Below are positions 42,164-53,253 of a stretch of 64,000 nucleotides of DNA, piece after piece. Under the pieces are notes generated by a model. The model was not told where the DNA came from, searched no databases, and worked only from the letters and a program-made list of their open reading frames with translations. The DNA lies in NCBI RefSeq assembly GCF_008704395.1, contig NZ_CP023695.1:4092001-4156000 (forward strand), given 5' to 3'. Position 1 is the first letter of the stretch; the number at the start of each line of letters is the position of its first letter. The position numbers were made by a program, and so were the translations under genes. Source of the stretch: Streptomyces alboniger (GTDB taxonomy: Bacteria > Actinomycetota > Actinomycetes > Streptomycetales > Streptomycetaceae).

Positions 42164-43585
42164 TCACCCCGCGCCCGGCGCCGCGAACTCCGCGGTGGAG
42201 AACGTCAACCGCGGCTTGCGCGCGACCACATCGCCCCGCACCCCCGGGTACACCCCCACGGTGTCCTCGGTGGCCCCGCGATACGTCCGTACGACCAGGT
42301 CGGCCCGCTTGTCGCCGTCGAAGTCGGCGACCTGGAGAACCTGCGTCGTGCCCTTGGCCGACGGGACCACCGTCGCCGTCGCCTTGGCCGCGAGGCCCGC
42401 CGTACGCCCCCTGAAGACCCGCACCTCCCCGGCGCCGCCATCGCTCCCGCCGCTCCCACCGCTGGCGACCAGCTCGCTCAGGCCGTCCCCGTCCAGGTCA
42501 CCCGCGTCCACGGCGGTGTCACCGGCCTCCAGGGAGCCGCGCAGGGTGCCCGGAACCTCGTAGCGCAGGGCGATGCCCTTCGGGGCGGCGATCGCCGCGT
42601 CCACGCCCTTGCCCATGCCGAAGCGGCCGAAGGCGATGTCCTCGCCGGCCGGGAGGAGCACCCCGGCCGCCCCCGTCTTGCCGGGCCCTTGCGGGCCGCC
42701 GAGGACAAGGGCGCTCGCGGCGGCCCCGGAGGCGCCCGCGGTCTTGCGTACGAGCACGTCGTCGTAGCCGTCGCCGTCGACGTCCGTGGCGCGGCCCTTC
42801 CCGAGGCCGTCGCCGGGCGCGGTGACCGGGGCGCCCGCGGCGCGCGGCGCGCCCGACCGCTTGAACGGTCCGCGCAGGAAGGAGATCCGGGCCCCGCTCG
42901 CGTGCAGGACGAGATCGCTCGCGGTGTCCCCGTCGAAGTCCCCGCAGACCGGCTGGTCGGGCCAGTCGTTGCCGAAACGTGCCTGCGCGGGCACCTTCAG
43001 CTTCACGGCCTTGCCCGTCAGACCCTCGGGCGAGCCGAAGAGGATCTGGAGCGGCACGGGCGGCTGCCCCTGCCCGTCGTAGGGCGGGTCGGTGGAGACG
43101 AGCAGATCGGTGAAGCCGTCCTCGTCCAGGTCGCAGGAGACCTGGGACTCGAAGGCGGTCGGCAACTGTCCCTTCGTACGCGCCCCGTTGGCGTGCGCGC
43201 TCAGCAACTGCCGGGCACCGGGCACCAGGCCGCGCCCGGAGCCGTAGACCACGCCGATCCCCGCGTCGTCGCCGTGGTCGCGGTGCACCAGGTCGTCCAG
43301 TACGAGATCACGGGCGCCGTCGCCGTTGAAGTCGTCCTCGGCCCCGCTGCCGTCGCCGCGCGGCACGGGCAGCCGGGGCGCGCCCTTGCCCGCCATGCTG
43401 ACCGGCCGGGGCTTGGTGCCGCCGGGTTTCGCGTCGTCCTGGTGGCCGGTGCAGCCCGCGAGGAGCAGCGCGCAGCCGACGGCCACCGCCGCCCCCGGGA
43501 GGCCGCCGCGCCTCACGCCGCGTCGCGCGTTGCGTGTCCCGATCCCGGTTCTGTGCACGCTTCTCACCCACCCCGAACGCCCCAC
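42164..43585 (-). CDS. FG-GAP/integrin-like beta-propeller lipoprotein
   Basis: 473 residues from GTG 43585; a GTG at 43567 is also possible. Unlike its four neighbours it has a lipobox (GCALLLAGC, Cys at about residue 45), so it is membrane-anchored. Repeats include FNGDGARDLVLDD, LDEDGFTDLLVSTD, FDGDTASDLVLHA, VDGDGYDDVLVRK, LDGDGLSELVASG and FDGDKRADLVVRTY; one blade is degenerate. Possibly the surface anchor or scaffold of the set; this is inference. Confidence 0.9.
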   Translation of the reverse strand: MGRSGWVRSVHRTGIGTRNARRGVRRGGLPGAAVAVGCALLLAGCTGHQDDAKPGGTKPRPVSMAGKGAPRLPVPRGDGSGAEDDFNGDGARDLVLDDLVHRDHGDDAGIGVVYGSGRGLVPGARQLLSAHANGARTKGQLPTAFESQVSCDLDEDGFTDLLVSTDPPYDGQGQPPVPLQILFGSPEGLTGKAVKLKVPAQARFGNDWPDQPVCGDFDGDTASDLVLHASGARISFLRGPFKRSGAPRAAGAPVTAPGDGLGKGRATDVDGDGYDDVLVRKTAGASGAAASALVLGGPQGPGKTGAAGVLLPAGEDIAFGRFGMGKGVDAAIAAPKGIALRYEVPGTLRGSLEAGDTAVDAGDLDGDGLSELVASGGSGGSDGGAGEVRVFRGRTAGLAAKATATVVPSAKGTTQVLQVADFDGDKRADLVVRTYRGATEDTVGVYPGVRGDVVARKPRLTFSTAEFAAPGAG

Positions 43586-43614
43586 AGGACAACAACAAGC
43601 CCATGATGTTACGC

Positions 43615-43654
43615 GTCAGGCCGGCCCCGCCCCGAGGGGCGGAACCGGCCTGAC
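43615..43654 (-). terminator. Terminator after Fe-S membrane protein
   Basis: Stem gtcaggccggccccgcccc / ggggcggaaccggcctgac (with one interruption), 3' of the Fe-S gene ending at 43671. Confidence 0.85.
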
Positions 43655-43670
43655 TGCCGTACCTAGGTGG

Positions 43671-45938
43671 TTACTTGACGGGCTCCGGCTCCGGCGTGTC
43701 CGCCGACTCCTCGTCGCCCGCCGGATCGGCCGGCGTCTTCACGGAGTCGAGCAGCAGCTGCGCGACGTCGACGACCTGGAGCGATTCCTTCGCCTGACCG
43801 TCGTTCTTCTTGCCGTTCACCGAGTCGGTGAGCATGACGAGGCAGAAGGGGCAGGCGGTGGAGACGATGTCGGGGTTGAGGGACAGCGCCTCATCCACGC
43901 GCTCCGTGTTGATGCGCTTGCCGATGCGCTCCTCCATCCACATCCGGGCACCACCGGCACCGCAGCAGAAGCCGCGCTCCTTGTGGCGGTGCATCTCCTG
44001 CTGGCGCAGGCCGGGGACGGCGGACATGATCTCGCGCGGGGGCGTGTAGACCTTGTTGTGACGGCCCAGGTAGCAGGGGTCGTGGTAGGTGATCAGCCCC
44101 TCGACCGGCGTCACCGGGATCAGCTTGCCCTCGTCGATGAGGTGCTGGAGCAGCTGGGTGTGGTGGATGACCTCGAAGTCGCCGCCGAGCTGCGGGTACT
44201 CGTTCGCGATGGTGTTGAAGCAGTGCGGGCAGGTCGCGACGATCTTCTTGGCCGACTTGGGCTTCTTGGTCGACTCGTCCTCGTCGTCCTCGCCGTACGC
44301 CATGTTCAGCATCGCGACGTTCTCCTGGCCGAGCTGCTGGAACAGCGGCTCGTTGCCGAGGCGGCGGGCGGAGTCACCGGTGCACTTCTCGTCGCCGCCC
44401 ATGATCGCGAACTTGACGCCCGCGATGTGCAGCAGCTCGGCGAAGGCCTTGGTGGTCTTCTTGGCCCGGTCCTCCAGGGCGCCCGCGCAGCCGACCCAGT
44501 AGAGGTAGTCGACCTCGGTGAGGTCCTCGACGTCCTTGCCGACGATCGGGACCTCGAAGTCGACCTCCTTGGTCCACTCCACGCGCTGCTTCTTGGCGAG
44601 GCCCCAGGGGTTGCCCTTCTTCTCCAGGTTCTTGAGCATCGTGCCCGCCTCGGACGGGAACGCGCTCTCGATCATCACCTGGTAGCGGCGCATGTCGACG
44701 ATGTGGTCGATGTGCTCGATGTCGACCGGGCACTGCTCGACGCAGGCGCCGCAGGTGGTGCAGGACCACAGGACGTCCGGGTCGATGACGCCGTTCTCTT
44801 CGAGGGTGCCGATGAGCGGCCGCTCGGCCTCCGCGAGAGCGGCGGCGGGGACATCGGCGAGCTGCTCGGCCGACGCCTTCTCCTCGCCCTCCATGGTCTT
44901 GCCGCCGCCCGCGAGCAGGTAGGGCGCCTTGGCGTGCGCGTGGTCGCGCAGCGACATGATCAGGAGCTTCGGCGAGAGCGGCTTGCCCGTGTTCCAGGCG
45001 GGGCACTGCGACTGGCAGCGCCCGCACTCGGTGCAGGTGGAGAAGTCCAGCAGGCCCTTCCAGGAGAACTGCTCGACCTGGGAGACGCCGAAGGTGTCGT
45101 CCTCGCCCGGGTCCTCCCAGTCGATGGCCTTGCCGCCACTGGTCATGGGCTGTAGCTCACCGAGGGTGGTGGAGCCGTCCGCGTCCCGCTTGAACCAGAT
45201 GTTCGGGAAGGCGAGGAAGCGGTGCCAGGCGACGCCCATGTCGGTCTTCAGGGAGACCGTGATCATCCAGATGAACGACGTCGCGATCTTCACGCCCGCG
45301 AAGAAGTACGTGAGGTTCTGGAGGGTGGAGACGTCCAGGTCCTGGAGCGCCGAGACCAGCGGGTACGAGATGAAGAACGAGGCCTCGTAGCTGTCCACGT
45401 GGTGCTGGGCGCCCTCCAGGGCGTGCAGCGTGAAGATGCAGATACCGACGATGAGGATGACGGTCTCGACGAAGTACGCCTGGCCGGTGTTGGACCCGGC
45501 GAAGCGGGACTTGCGGCCCGGCTTGCCGGGACGGTTCAGCTGCCGGATCACGATCAGCGTCACGATGCCGAGCACGGTCATCGTGCCGAGGAACTCGACG
45601 AAGACGTTGTACGGCGCCCACTCGCCGATGATCGGCAGCATCCAGTCGGCCTTGAAGAGCTGGCCGATGGCATTGACGATCGTCAGCAGCAGCGAGAAGA
45701 AGCCCACCGCCACGAACCAGTGCGCGACGCCGACGATGCCCCATCGGTTCATGCGCGTATGGCCGAGGAACTCCTTGACCACGGTGAGCGTGCGCTGGAC
45801 GGGGTAGTCGGTCCGGGTTCCGGCGGGCACGGGCTGGCCGAGCCGCATGAACTTGTAGATCTGCACGATGGCACGGCCGAACAGCGCGACGCCGACCGCG
45901 ATTAGGACCAGCGACACGATGATCGCGGCGAGTTGCAT
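43671..45938 (-). CDS. Membrane heterodisulfide-reductase-like Fe-S protein
   Basis: 755 residues. The N-terminal 265 residues hold about six hydrophobic segments and resemble a NarI-like cytochrome b domain. Two 4Fe-4S ferredoxin motifs follow: CTECGRCQSQCPAW and CTTCGACVEQCPVD. The C-terminal half has two CCG-type cysteine domains (GCAGALEDR with CPHCFNTIANEYP; CCGAGGARMWMEER). This is the HdrB/GlcF-type architecture seen in actinobacterial (Fe-S)-binding oxidoreductases. An electron-transfer role at the membrane is likely; its donor and acceptor are unknown. It sits upstream and divergent of dnaK. Confidence 0.92.
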   Translation of the reverse strand: MQLAAIIVSLVLIAVGVALFGRAIVQIYKFMRLGQPVPAGTRTDYPVQRTLTVVKEFLGHTRMNRWGIVGVAHWFVAVGFFSLLLTIVNAIGQLFKADWMLPIIGEWAPYNVFVEFLGTMTVLGIVTLIVIRQLNRPGKPGRKSRFAGSNTGQAYFVETVILIVGICIFTLHALEGAQHHVDSYEASFFISYPLVSALQDLDVSTLQNLTYFFAGVKIATSFIWMITVSLKTDMGVAWHRFLAFPNIWFKRDADGSTTLGELQPMTSGGKAIDWEDPGEDDTFGVSQVEQFSWKGLLDFSTCTECGRCQSQCPAWNTGKPLSPKLLIMSLRDHAHAKAPYLLAGGGKTMEGEEKASAEQLADVPAAALAEAERPLIGTLEENGVIDPDVLWSCTTCGACVEQCPVDIEHIDHIVDMRRYQVMIESAFPSEAGTMLKNLEKKGNPWGLAKKQRVEWTKEVDFEVPIVGKDVEDLTEVDYLYWVGCAGALEDRAKKTTKAFAELLHIAGVKFAIMGGDEKCTGDSARRLGNEPLFQQLGQENVAMLNMAYGEDDEDESTKKPKSAKKIVATCPHCFNTIANEYPQLGGDFEVIHHTQLLQHLIDEGKLIPVTPVEGLITYHDPCYLGRHNKVYTPPREIMSAVPGLRQQEMHRHKERGFCCGAGGARMWMEERIGKRINTERVDEALSLNPDIVSTACPFCLVMLTDSVNGKKNDGQAKESLQVVDVAQLLLDSVKTPADPAGDEESADTPEPEPVK

Positions 45939-46096
45939 TTGGGGGCTCCTCGGGCCTGCGAGGCGAACTATTACTAAGCGGTAACTTATGCAGTCCGTCT
46001 GAGACTACCCACTTACTCCGCCGCACTGTAGCCAGCAACCCGGTGATCTGCGTCGCTCAGGCAACCCTTCGCGGTTCGATCACGGGGCGACAGGGG

Positions 46097-46150
46097 GCGC
46101 CCCGTCAGGGGCGCGAGGAACTGCGCGAGCAACCACAACGAACCCGCAGC
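46097..46150. repeat. Streptomycete intergenic repeat copy
   Basis: Matches the repeat of 1-364 and 11376-11424: gccccgtcaggggcgcgagg then aactgcgcgagcaaccac and aacccgcag. It lies between the Fe-S gene and dnaK, upstream of the HAIR sites. The gap 45939-46201 holds no gene. Confidence 0.85.
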
Positions 46151-46201
46151 TGAGAAGAGACCCCCGGAAGGGTCCTACCTGCGCGTAAGCACAGGATAAG
46201 A

Positions 46202-46222
46202 GTTGAGTCCCCCAGACTCACA
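46202..46222 (+). promoter_or_regulatory. HAIR-like HspR operator, distal
   Basis: gttgagtcccccagactcaca: near-match to CTTGAGT-N7-ACTCAAG, with the outer bases changed. A ttgacg -35-like sequence follows about five bases later. Confidence 0.75.
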
Positions 46223-46230
46223 TCTGTTGA

Positions 46231-48161
<1,931 letters not shown>

Positions 48162-48162
<1 letters not shown>

Positions 48163-48887
48163 TGACCGAGGAGACCCCGGGCTTCGGCGAGAACGCCGAG
48201 AAGCCTGACGTCCCCTCTGGCGCCACCCCTGATGACGCGGCGCCGAAGGCCGCCGAGCCCTCCACCGAGGAGGGCCCGGCGGCCCCGGCCGGGGACGCAG
48301 AAAGCAAGACGACGTCCGCCCAGGACGCGAGTGCGACGGCCCTGACCGCCCAGCTGGACCAGGCCCGCACCGCGCTCAACGAGCGCACGGCGGACCTCCA
48401 GCGGCTTCAGGCCGAGTACCAGAACTACCGCCGTCGCGTGGAGCGGGACAAGGTCGCGGTGAAGGAGATCGCCTCGGCGAACCTCCTCTCCGAGCTGCTC
48501 CCGACCCTCGACGACATCGGCCGCGCCCGTGAGCACGGCGAGCTGGTCGGCGGCTTCAAGTCGGTCGCCGAGGCGCTGGAGACCGTCGTCGCCAAGATGG
48601 GCCTCCAGCAGTTCGGCAAGGAGGGCGAGCCCTTCGACCCGACGATCCACGAGGCCCTGATGCACAGCTACGCCCCGGACGTCACCGAGACGACGTGCGT
48701 CGCGATCCTCCAGCCGGGGTATCGCATCGGCGAGCGCACCATCCGCCCCGCGCGGGTGGCCGTCGCCGAGCCGCAGCCGGGCGCGCAGACGGTCAAGGGC
48801 GACGAATCCCCCGAGGGTGCCGCGGGTCCCGCGGCCGCCGCGGAGGGCTCGGACGAGAAGGAGACCGGTGGCCCGGACGAGGGCTGA
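48162..48887 (+). CDS. grpE: Nucleotide exchange factor GrpE
   Basis: 241 residues. Acidic, low-complexity N-terminus (about 1-60), coiled coil (about 60-110; LQRLQAEYQNYRRRVERDK), and the beta-domain with FDPTIHEALMHSYAPDVTET and VAILQPGYRIGERTIRPARV. Releases ADP from DnaK. Start ATG overlaps the dnaK stop; long Glu/Ala tail is typical of actinobacterial GrpE. Confidence 0.98.
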
Positions 48888-48920
48888 CGGCTACGACATG
48901 AGTGAGGAGGGACGTCGAGG

Positions 48921-50114
48921 ATGAGCACCAAGGACTTCATCGAGAAGGACTACTACAAGGTCCTCGGCGTCCCCAAGGACGCCACCGAGGCCGAGATCAA
49001 GAAGGCGTACCGGAAGCTCGCCCGCGAGAACCACCCGGACGCCAACACGGGCAACGCCAAGGCGGAGGAGCGCTTCAAGGAGATCTCCGAGGCGAATGAC
49101 ATCCTCGGGGACCCCAAGAAGCGCAAGGAGTACGACGAAGCGCGTGCTCTCTTCGGCAACGGCGGATTCCGGCAGGGCCCCGGAGGCGGCGGCGGTTCGT
49201 TCAACTTCGACCTGGGCGACCTCTTCGGAGGCGGCGCCCCGGGCGGCGGTGGAGCGGCCGGCGGCGGCTTCGGGGGCGGCCTCGGTGACGTCTTCGGGGG
49301 CCTGTTCAACCGCGGCGGCGCGGGTGCCGGTTCCGGCACGCGTACGCAGCCGAGGCGCGGCCAGGACATCGAGTCCGAGGTCACGCTGAGCTTCACGGAG
49401 GCGGTGGACGGCGCTACGGTGCCGCTCCGCATGTCCTCCCAGGCCGCCTGCAAGGCCTGTTCCGGCACCGGCGACAAGAACGGCACGCCGCGCGTGTGCC
49501 CGACCTGCGTCGGCACGGGCCAGGTCTCGCGGGGCGGCGGTGGCGGTTTCTCGCTGACCGACCCGTGCGTCGACTGCAAGGGCCGGGGCCTGATCGCCCA
49601 GGACCCGTGCGAGGTCTGCGCCGGCTCGGGACGCGCGAAGTCGTCCCGCACCATGCAGGTGCGGATCCCCGCGGGGGTGAGCGACGGCCAGCGGATCAGG
49701 CTCCGCGGCAAGGGCGCGCCCGGCGAGCGGGGCGGCCCGGCCGGCGACCTCTACGTCGTGGTGCACGTCGACACCCACCCGGTCTTCGGCCGCAAGGGCG
49801 ACAACCTCACGGTCACGGTGCCGGTGACGTACCCGGAGGCGGCACTGGGCGGCGAGGTCAAGGTCCCGACCCTGGGCGGACCCGCCGTCACCCTCAAGCT
49901 GCCCGCGGGCACCCCCAACGGCCGTACGATGCGGGCCCGCGGCAAGGGCGCGGTCCGCAAGGACGGCACGAGGGGCGACCTGCTCGTGACGGTGGAGGTG
50001 TCGGTCCCGGCATCCCTGTCGGACGAGGCGAGGGAAGCCCTGGAGTCCTACCGCGAGGCGACCGCGGGCGACGACCCGCGCGCAGAGTTGTTCCAGGCCG
50101 CGAAGGGAGCATGA
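48921..50114 (+). CDS. dnaJ: Chaperone DnaJ
   Basis: 397 residues. J domain (1-75) with HPD in ARENHPDANTG; Gly/Phe-rich region (about 80-150); zinc domain with four CxxCxGxG motifs (CKACSGTG, CPTCVGTG, CVDCKGRG, CEVCAGSG); C-terminal substrate-binding part including VPVTYPEAALGGEVKVPTL. Stimulates the DnaK ATPase. ATG after GAGGAGG. Confidence 0.99.
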   Translation: MSTKDFIEKDYYKVLGVPKDATEAEIKKAYRKLARENHPDANTGNAKAEERFKEISEANDILGDPKKRKEYDEARALFGNGGFRQGPGGGGGSFNFDLGDLFGGGAPGGGGAAGGGFGGGLGDVFGGLFNRGGAGAGSGTRTQPRRGQDIESEVTLSFTEAVDGATVPLRMSSQAACKACSGTGDKNGTPRVCPTCVGTGQVSRGGGGGFSLTDPCVDCKGRGLIAQDPCEVCAGSGRAKSSRTMQVRIPAGVSDGQRIRLRGKGAPGERGGPAGDLYVVVHVDTHPVFGRKGDNLTVTVPVTYPEAALGGEVKVPTLGGPAVTLKLPAGTPNGRTMRARGKGAVRKDGTRGDLLVTVEVSVPASLSDEAREALESYREATAGDDPRAELFQAAKGA

Positions 50115-50115
50115 G

Positions 50116-50577
50116 ATGGACGGCCGCCGTCGACAGTCCGGTTTCAGTAGCGCGTACCAACTCACCGACGAGACGCCGGTGTACGTCATCTCGGTGGCCG
50201 CCCAGCTGAGCGGCCTCCACCCGCAGACCCTGCGCCAGTACGACCGCCTGGGTCTGGTCTCCCCGGACCGCACCGCGGGCCGCGGCCGCCGCTACTCCGT
50301 CCGCGACATCGAACTGCTGCGCACCGTGCAGCAGTTGTCGCAGGAGGAGGGCATCAACCTCGCCGGCATCAAGCGCATCATCGAGCTGGAGAACCAGGTC
50401 GCCGCGCTCCAGTCACGCGTCGCGGAGCTGTCCGCGGCCGTGGAGGGAGCCGCCGCCGCCATGCAGCAGCGTGAAGCGGCGGTGCACGCCTCGTACCGCC
50501 GCGACCTCGTCCCCTACCAGGACGTGCAGCAGGCGAGCGCGCTGGTGGTCTGGCGTCCCAAGAGGGCGACGGAGTAG
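50116..50577 (+). CDS. hspR: Heat-shock repressor HspR (MerR-type)
   Basis: 153 residues. MerR-type HTH: YVISVAAQLSGLHPQTLRQY, DRLGLVSPDRTAGRGRRYS, then a coiled coil (IIELENQVAALQSRVAELSA). Binds HAIR operators with DnaK as co-repressor, closing a feedback loop over dnaK (sites at 46202, 46254) and clpB (54159). Its start lies two bases after the dnaJ stop. Operon end is marked by a strong terminator. Confidence 0.97.
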   Translation: MDGRRRQSGFSSAYQLTDETPVYVISVAAQLSGLHPQTLRQYDRLGLVSPDRTAGRGRRYSVRDIELLRTVQQLSQEEGINLAGIKRIIELENQVAALQSRVAELSAAVEGAAAAMQQREAAVHASYRRDLVPYQDVQQASALVVWRPKRATE

Positions 50578-50601
50578 CTCGGCGATCTCTGTGTGCGACG
50601 C

Positions 50602-50639
50602 CGTCGGGGCCGGGAGGTGGGAACCTCCCGGCCCCGACG
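50602..50639 (+). terminator. Terminator of dnaK operon
   Basis: 17-bp perfect stem (cgtcggggccgggaggt / acctcccggccccgacg) with a four-base loop, 25 bp after hspR. Confidence 0.95.
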
Positions 50640-50698
50640 CGCGTTGCGTCTGACGACCTGAAGTGATTGTCGGTGCTGGGGGAAGTGGGTAGTTCGGC

Positions 50699-51241
50699 AT
50701 GGCCATGGTGGGACTGTTCTGGATAGCCGAGGGCGATGTGTACGTGGGCGCGAAGCCGTCCGGCCTCGCTCCGGGGGTGCGCCTGACCCCGGAGGGCGTG
50801 GTGGCTCTCGGTGACAAGCAGGACGAGTTCTGGCCATGGGAGGACGTGCGTTCCCTGACGGTCGACGATGTGCCGCTGAAGTCGCTGATGCGGCAGGTGG
50901 GGGCGGCGGTCGACATGGTCCTGACGGTGGGCCTGGGCGGCACGGACGCGGCGTCGACGATGACGGTGCGGGTCGAGGGCCCCGAGGGCGAGAAGGAACT
51001 GACGGCGTACACCGCGACGGCCCTCTACTCCCCGGCCGAGTACGCCCTCTCCCGCGACCTGCTCGCCCGCCTCACGGAGGGCGCGGGCACGCTCCTGACG
51101 ACGCTGGCGGCGATGGCGGAGTGGGGGCGGCGGCACGAGGGGGGCTCGCCGAGGGCGGCCGCGCGGGAGGCTCTGCTGCGGGAGTGGCTGGCGGTGGCGG
51201 ACGCTACTGAGCCCGGTCGAGAAGACCTGACCGGCCGATGA
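50699..51241 (+). CDS. Hypothetical cytosolic protein
   Basis: 180 residues from ATG 50699 (an ATG at 50705 is possible). Starts MAMVGLFWIAEGDVYVGAKP; the following stretch (VRLTPEGVVALGDKQDEFWP, WEDVRSLTVDDVPLKS) suggests a small beta-rich domain. No signal peptide or TM segment; no family recognised. It converges with the HTH gene downstream and their 3' ends overlap by 38 bp. Confidence 0.72.
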   Translation: MAMVGLFWIAEGDVYVGAKPSGLAPGVRLTPEGVVALGDKQDEFWPWEDVRSLTVDDVPLKSLMRQVGAAVDMVLTVGLGGTDAASTMTVRVEGPEGEKELTAYTATALYSPAEYALSRDLLARLTEGAGTLLTTLAAMAEWGRRHEGGSPRAAAREALLREWLAVADATEPGREDLTGR

Positions 51242-51932
51242 GGTAGCCGAGTTGGGCGCGGCTCTCGCTGCCGAGGGTGGCGGCGAGTTTGGCTATGTGG
51301 ACCCGGGCGGTGCGGATGTTCATGCCGAGGCGGTCGGCTATCTCGGCGTCGGTGAGGCCTTCGACGAGGAGGGCCGCTATGGCGCGCTGGCGGGGTGTGA
51401 CGCCGCCTTCGGAGACCTGCGGGGCGGCCTGGGGCCACATGGGGGTGGCCAGGCGCCACAGCCGCCAGAAGGTGGTGGCGAAGTACTCCACGAGGGCCGG
51501 TTGGCGCACTTCCAGGGCGATGCTGCGGTCCCTGCTCGCCGGGATGAACGCCACGGTCCGGTCGAAGACGAAGAGGCGGTCGGTCACCTCGTCCAGGGTG
51601 CGGGCCTCGGCGTCGCCGTCGAGCTGCTCGAAGTAGGCGAGCACGGGCAGGGAGTGGCGCGTCGTGTGCTGGTAGAGGGTCCGCATCCGGCAGCCCCGGC
51701 TGAGCAGAGCCTGGTCCCTGGGGAAGGCCTCGGCCAGCGTCTCGGGCGGGCGGGTGCCGCCGGGCTGGATGGCGAGGAACTCCTCCGTGACGTCGTTCAT
51801 GGCCTGGTCGATGGCCGAGTTGATGCGTTCGAGACCGTCGAGGACGGTGACCGCGGGGGCGTCCGCGAGGGTGCCCGCGGGGGTGTCCGTGGCGGAGAAC
51901 AACCGCGCTTCGCGTGCGCGCCGGCCGGCCAT
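51204..51932 (-). CDS. HTH regulator with PLD/TrmB-like sensor, copy A
   Basis: 242 residues from ATG 51932 after GGAGGGAG; an upstream GTG (51959) would overlap the preceding stop. The N-terminal domain (about 25-165) has CRMRTLYQHTTRHSLPVLAY and the block RTVAFIPASRDRSIALEVRQ found in TrmB/PLD-like sensor domains. The C-terminal LuxR-type HTH reads GGVTPRQRAIAALLVEGLTD, AEIADRLGMNIRTARVHIAK. A close paralogue lies directly upstream on the same strand. Probably senses a ligand and controls the divergent peptide operon; inferred from position. Confidence 0.85.
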   Translation of the reverse strand: MAGRRAREARLFSATDTPAGTLADAPAVTVLDGLERINSAIDQAMNDVTEEFLAIQPGGTRPPETLAEAFPRDQALLSRGCRMRTLYQHTTRHSLPVLAYFEQLDGDAEARTLDEVTDRLFVFDRTVAFIPASRDRSIALEVRQPALVEYFATTFWRLWRLATPMWPQAAPQVSEGGVTPRQRAIAALLVEGLTDAEIADRLGMNIRTARVHIAKLAATLGSESRAQLGYLIGRSGLLDRAQ

Positions 51933-51955
51933 GCGGGCTCCCTCCTGCTCTGCGC

Positions 51956-52945
51956 TCACTGCGTGCGGTTCTGGTCCAGGATCCCCGACTGGGCGATGAG
52001 ATAGCCGAGTTGGGCACGGCTGCCGCTGCCGAGAGCCGCGGCGATCTTGGCGATGTGGGCGCGGCAGGTGCGGACGTTCATGCCGAGACGGCGGGCGATG
52101 GCCTCGTCGACGTGGCCCTCGATGAGGAGCTTGGCGATGGAGCGCTGGACGCCGGTTATCCCGTCGGTGGAGGGGGCGTACGGCACCTCGTCGAGGAGCG
52201 GGGTCGCCCGGCTCCACTCGTGTTCGAAGACCTTGGCGAGGTACTCGACGATGCCGGGGTGGCGCAGCTCCAGGGCGACTTGGCGGTCCTCGCGGGCCGG
52301 GATGAGCGCGACCGTACGATCGAAGATCATCAGTCGGTCGATCAGCTCTTCCAGGGTCCTGATCTGGACATTGCCCTTGGCCATGCGCGCCGCGTACGCC
52401 AGGGTCCCCTGGCTGTGTCTGACGGTGTGCTGGTAGAGGGTGCGCATCGTGATGCCCCGTTCGAGAACCGTCTGGCCGCGTTGCAGCGCCACGGTGAGCG
52501 AGTCCTCGCTGCGACCGCCTCCCGGCTGAGCGGTGAGTATCTCGAAACGGCATTCGGCCGTGGCCCGTTCGATGGCGGCGTCGATGTGCCCGTTGTTCTC
52601 CAGCACGGTGATCGAGTGGCCCGTCGGTTCGGTCCGGGCCGTGATGGACATAAATGGCTCGAAGATGTCGGTGAGCTGTACGGCGAGTCGCCGTCGGTCC
52701 TGGATTTCCCGTTCGATGGGGTTGAGGCGCTGGGCCAGCGCGGCGGACGGCGGAACCGGGCGGAGCCAGTCGACGTCGTCGGGGTCGGGGCGCAGCAGGC
52801 TGGACTCGAGGAGGCAGGGCGCGTTCTCAGCCTCCGAACGCGCCAGGCGACCGTTGCTCAGCGCGCTGGCGTAAAGCCTCGAACCCTCGTCGCAAAGTGG
52901 AGTCGAGGGGTGAGGATGTGTCGGTTTAGCGTGTGTTGTGAGCAA
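51956..52945 (-). CDS. HTH regulator with PLD/TrmB-like sensor, copy B
   Basis: 329 residues if the TTG at 52945 is used (read LLTTHAKPTHPHPSTP); the start is uncertain, and the frame continues to 52993. The N-terminal extension contains CDEGSRLYASALSNGRLARS and PIEREIQDRRRLAVQLTDIF. The sensor part has MRTLYQHTVRHSQGTLAYAA and RTVALIPAREDRQVALELRH. The HTH is TGVQRSIAKLLIEGHVDEAI, ARRLGMNVRTCRAHIAKIAA. Clearly paralogous to copy A but with about 90 extra N-terminal residues. Divergent from the peptide gene across 131 bp. Confidence 0.85.
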   Translation of the reverse strand: MLTTHAKPTHPHPSTPLCDEGSRLYASALSNGRLARSEAENAPCLLESSLLRPDPDDVDWLRPVPPSAALAQRLNPIEREIQDRRRLAVQLTDIFEPFMSITARTEPTGHSITVLENNGHIDAAIERATAECRFEILTAQPGGGRSEDSLTVALQRGQTVLERGITMRTLYQHTVRHSQGTLAYAARMAKGNVQIRTLEELIDRLMIFDRTVALIPAREDRQVALELRHPGIVEYLAKVFEHEWSRATPLLDEVPYAPSTDGITGVQRSIAKLLIEGHVDEAIARRLGMNVRTCRAHIAKIAAALGSGSRAQLGYLIAQSGILDQNRTQ

Positions 52946-53076
52946 ATCTCCACCCCCCAGGGTCCTGAACGTGCAGGAACATGATGCATCCACCCTGTGG
53001 CTTTGACGTGCTCGATTGAGACATCGTCTTGTTGGGCCGGGGGAGACGAACCTACCAAGTGAGGACGAAGCCGATC

Positions 53077-53253
53077 ATGTTTAAGCGCATGCTTCGCTCG
53101 GTGCTTGTCACCACCTTCTCCGTCGGGCTGGGCCTGGGCGCGGTGACCACGCTGGATCTCTCCTGGAACAGCGAGCCGGCCGGCCGGTCTTCGGTATCCG
53201 CGCCGGAGTCGGATCTGTCCTGGCATGGTCTGCCGAAGGGTGGCGAGGCATGA
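53077..53253 (+). CDS. Small exported peptide with two DLSW motifs
   Basis: 58 residues from ATG 53077 after GAGGACG. A basic, hydrophobic N-terminus (FKRMLRSVLVTTFSVGLGLG) is a signal peptide or membrane anchor. The remaining 36 residues contain two similar motifs, DLSWNSEPAG and DLSWHGLPKG, 21 residues apart. No Cys. The stop overlaps the next gene by four bases (ATGA). Possible signalling peptide, since it is divergent from two sensor-type regulators; no homologue known to me has an assigned function. Confidence 0.7.
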   Translation: MFKRMLRSVLVTTFSVGLGLGAVTTLDLSWNSEPAGRSSVSAPESDLSWHGLPKGGEA

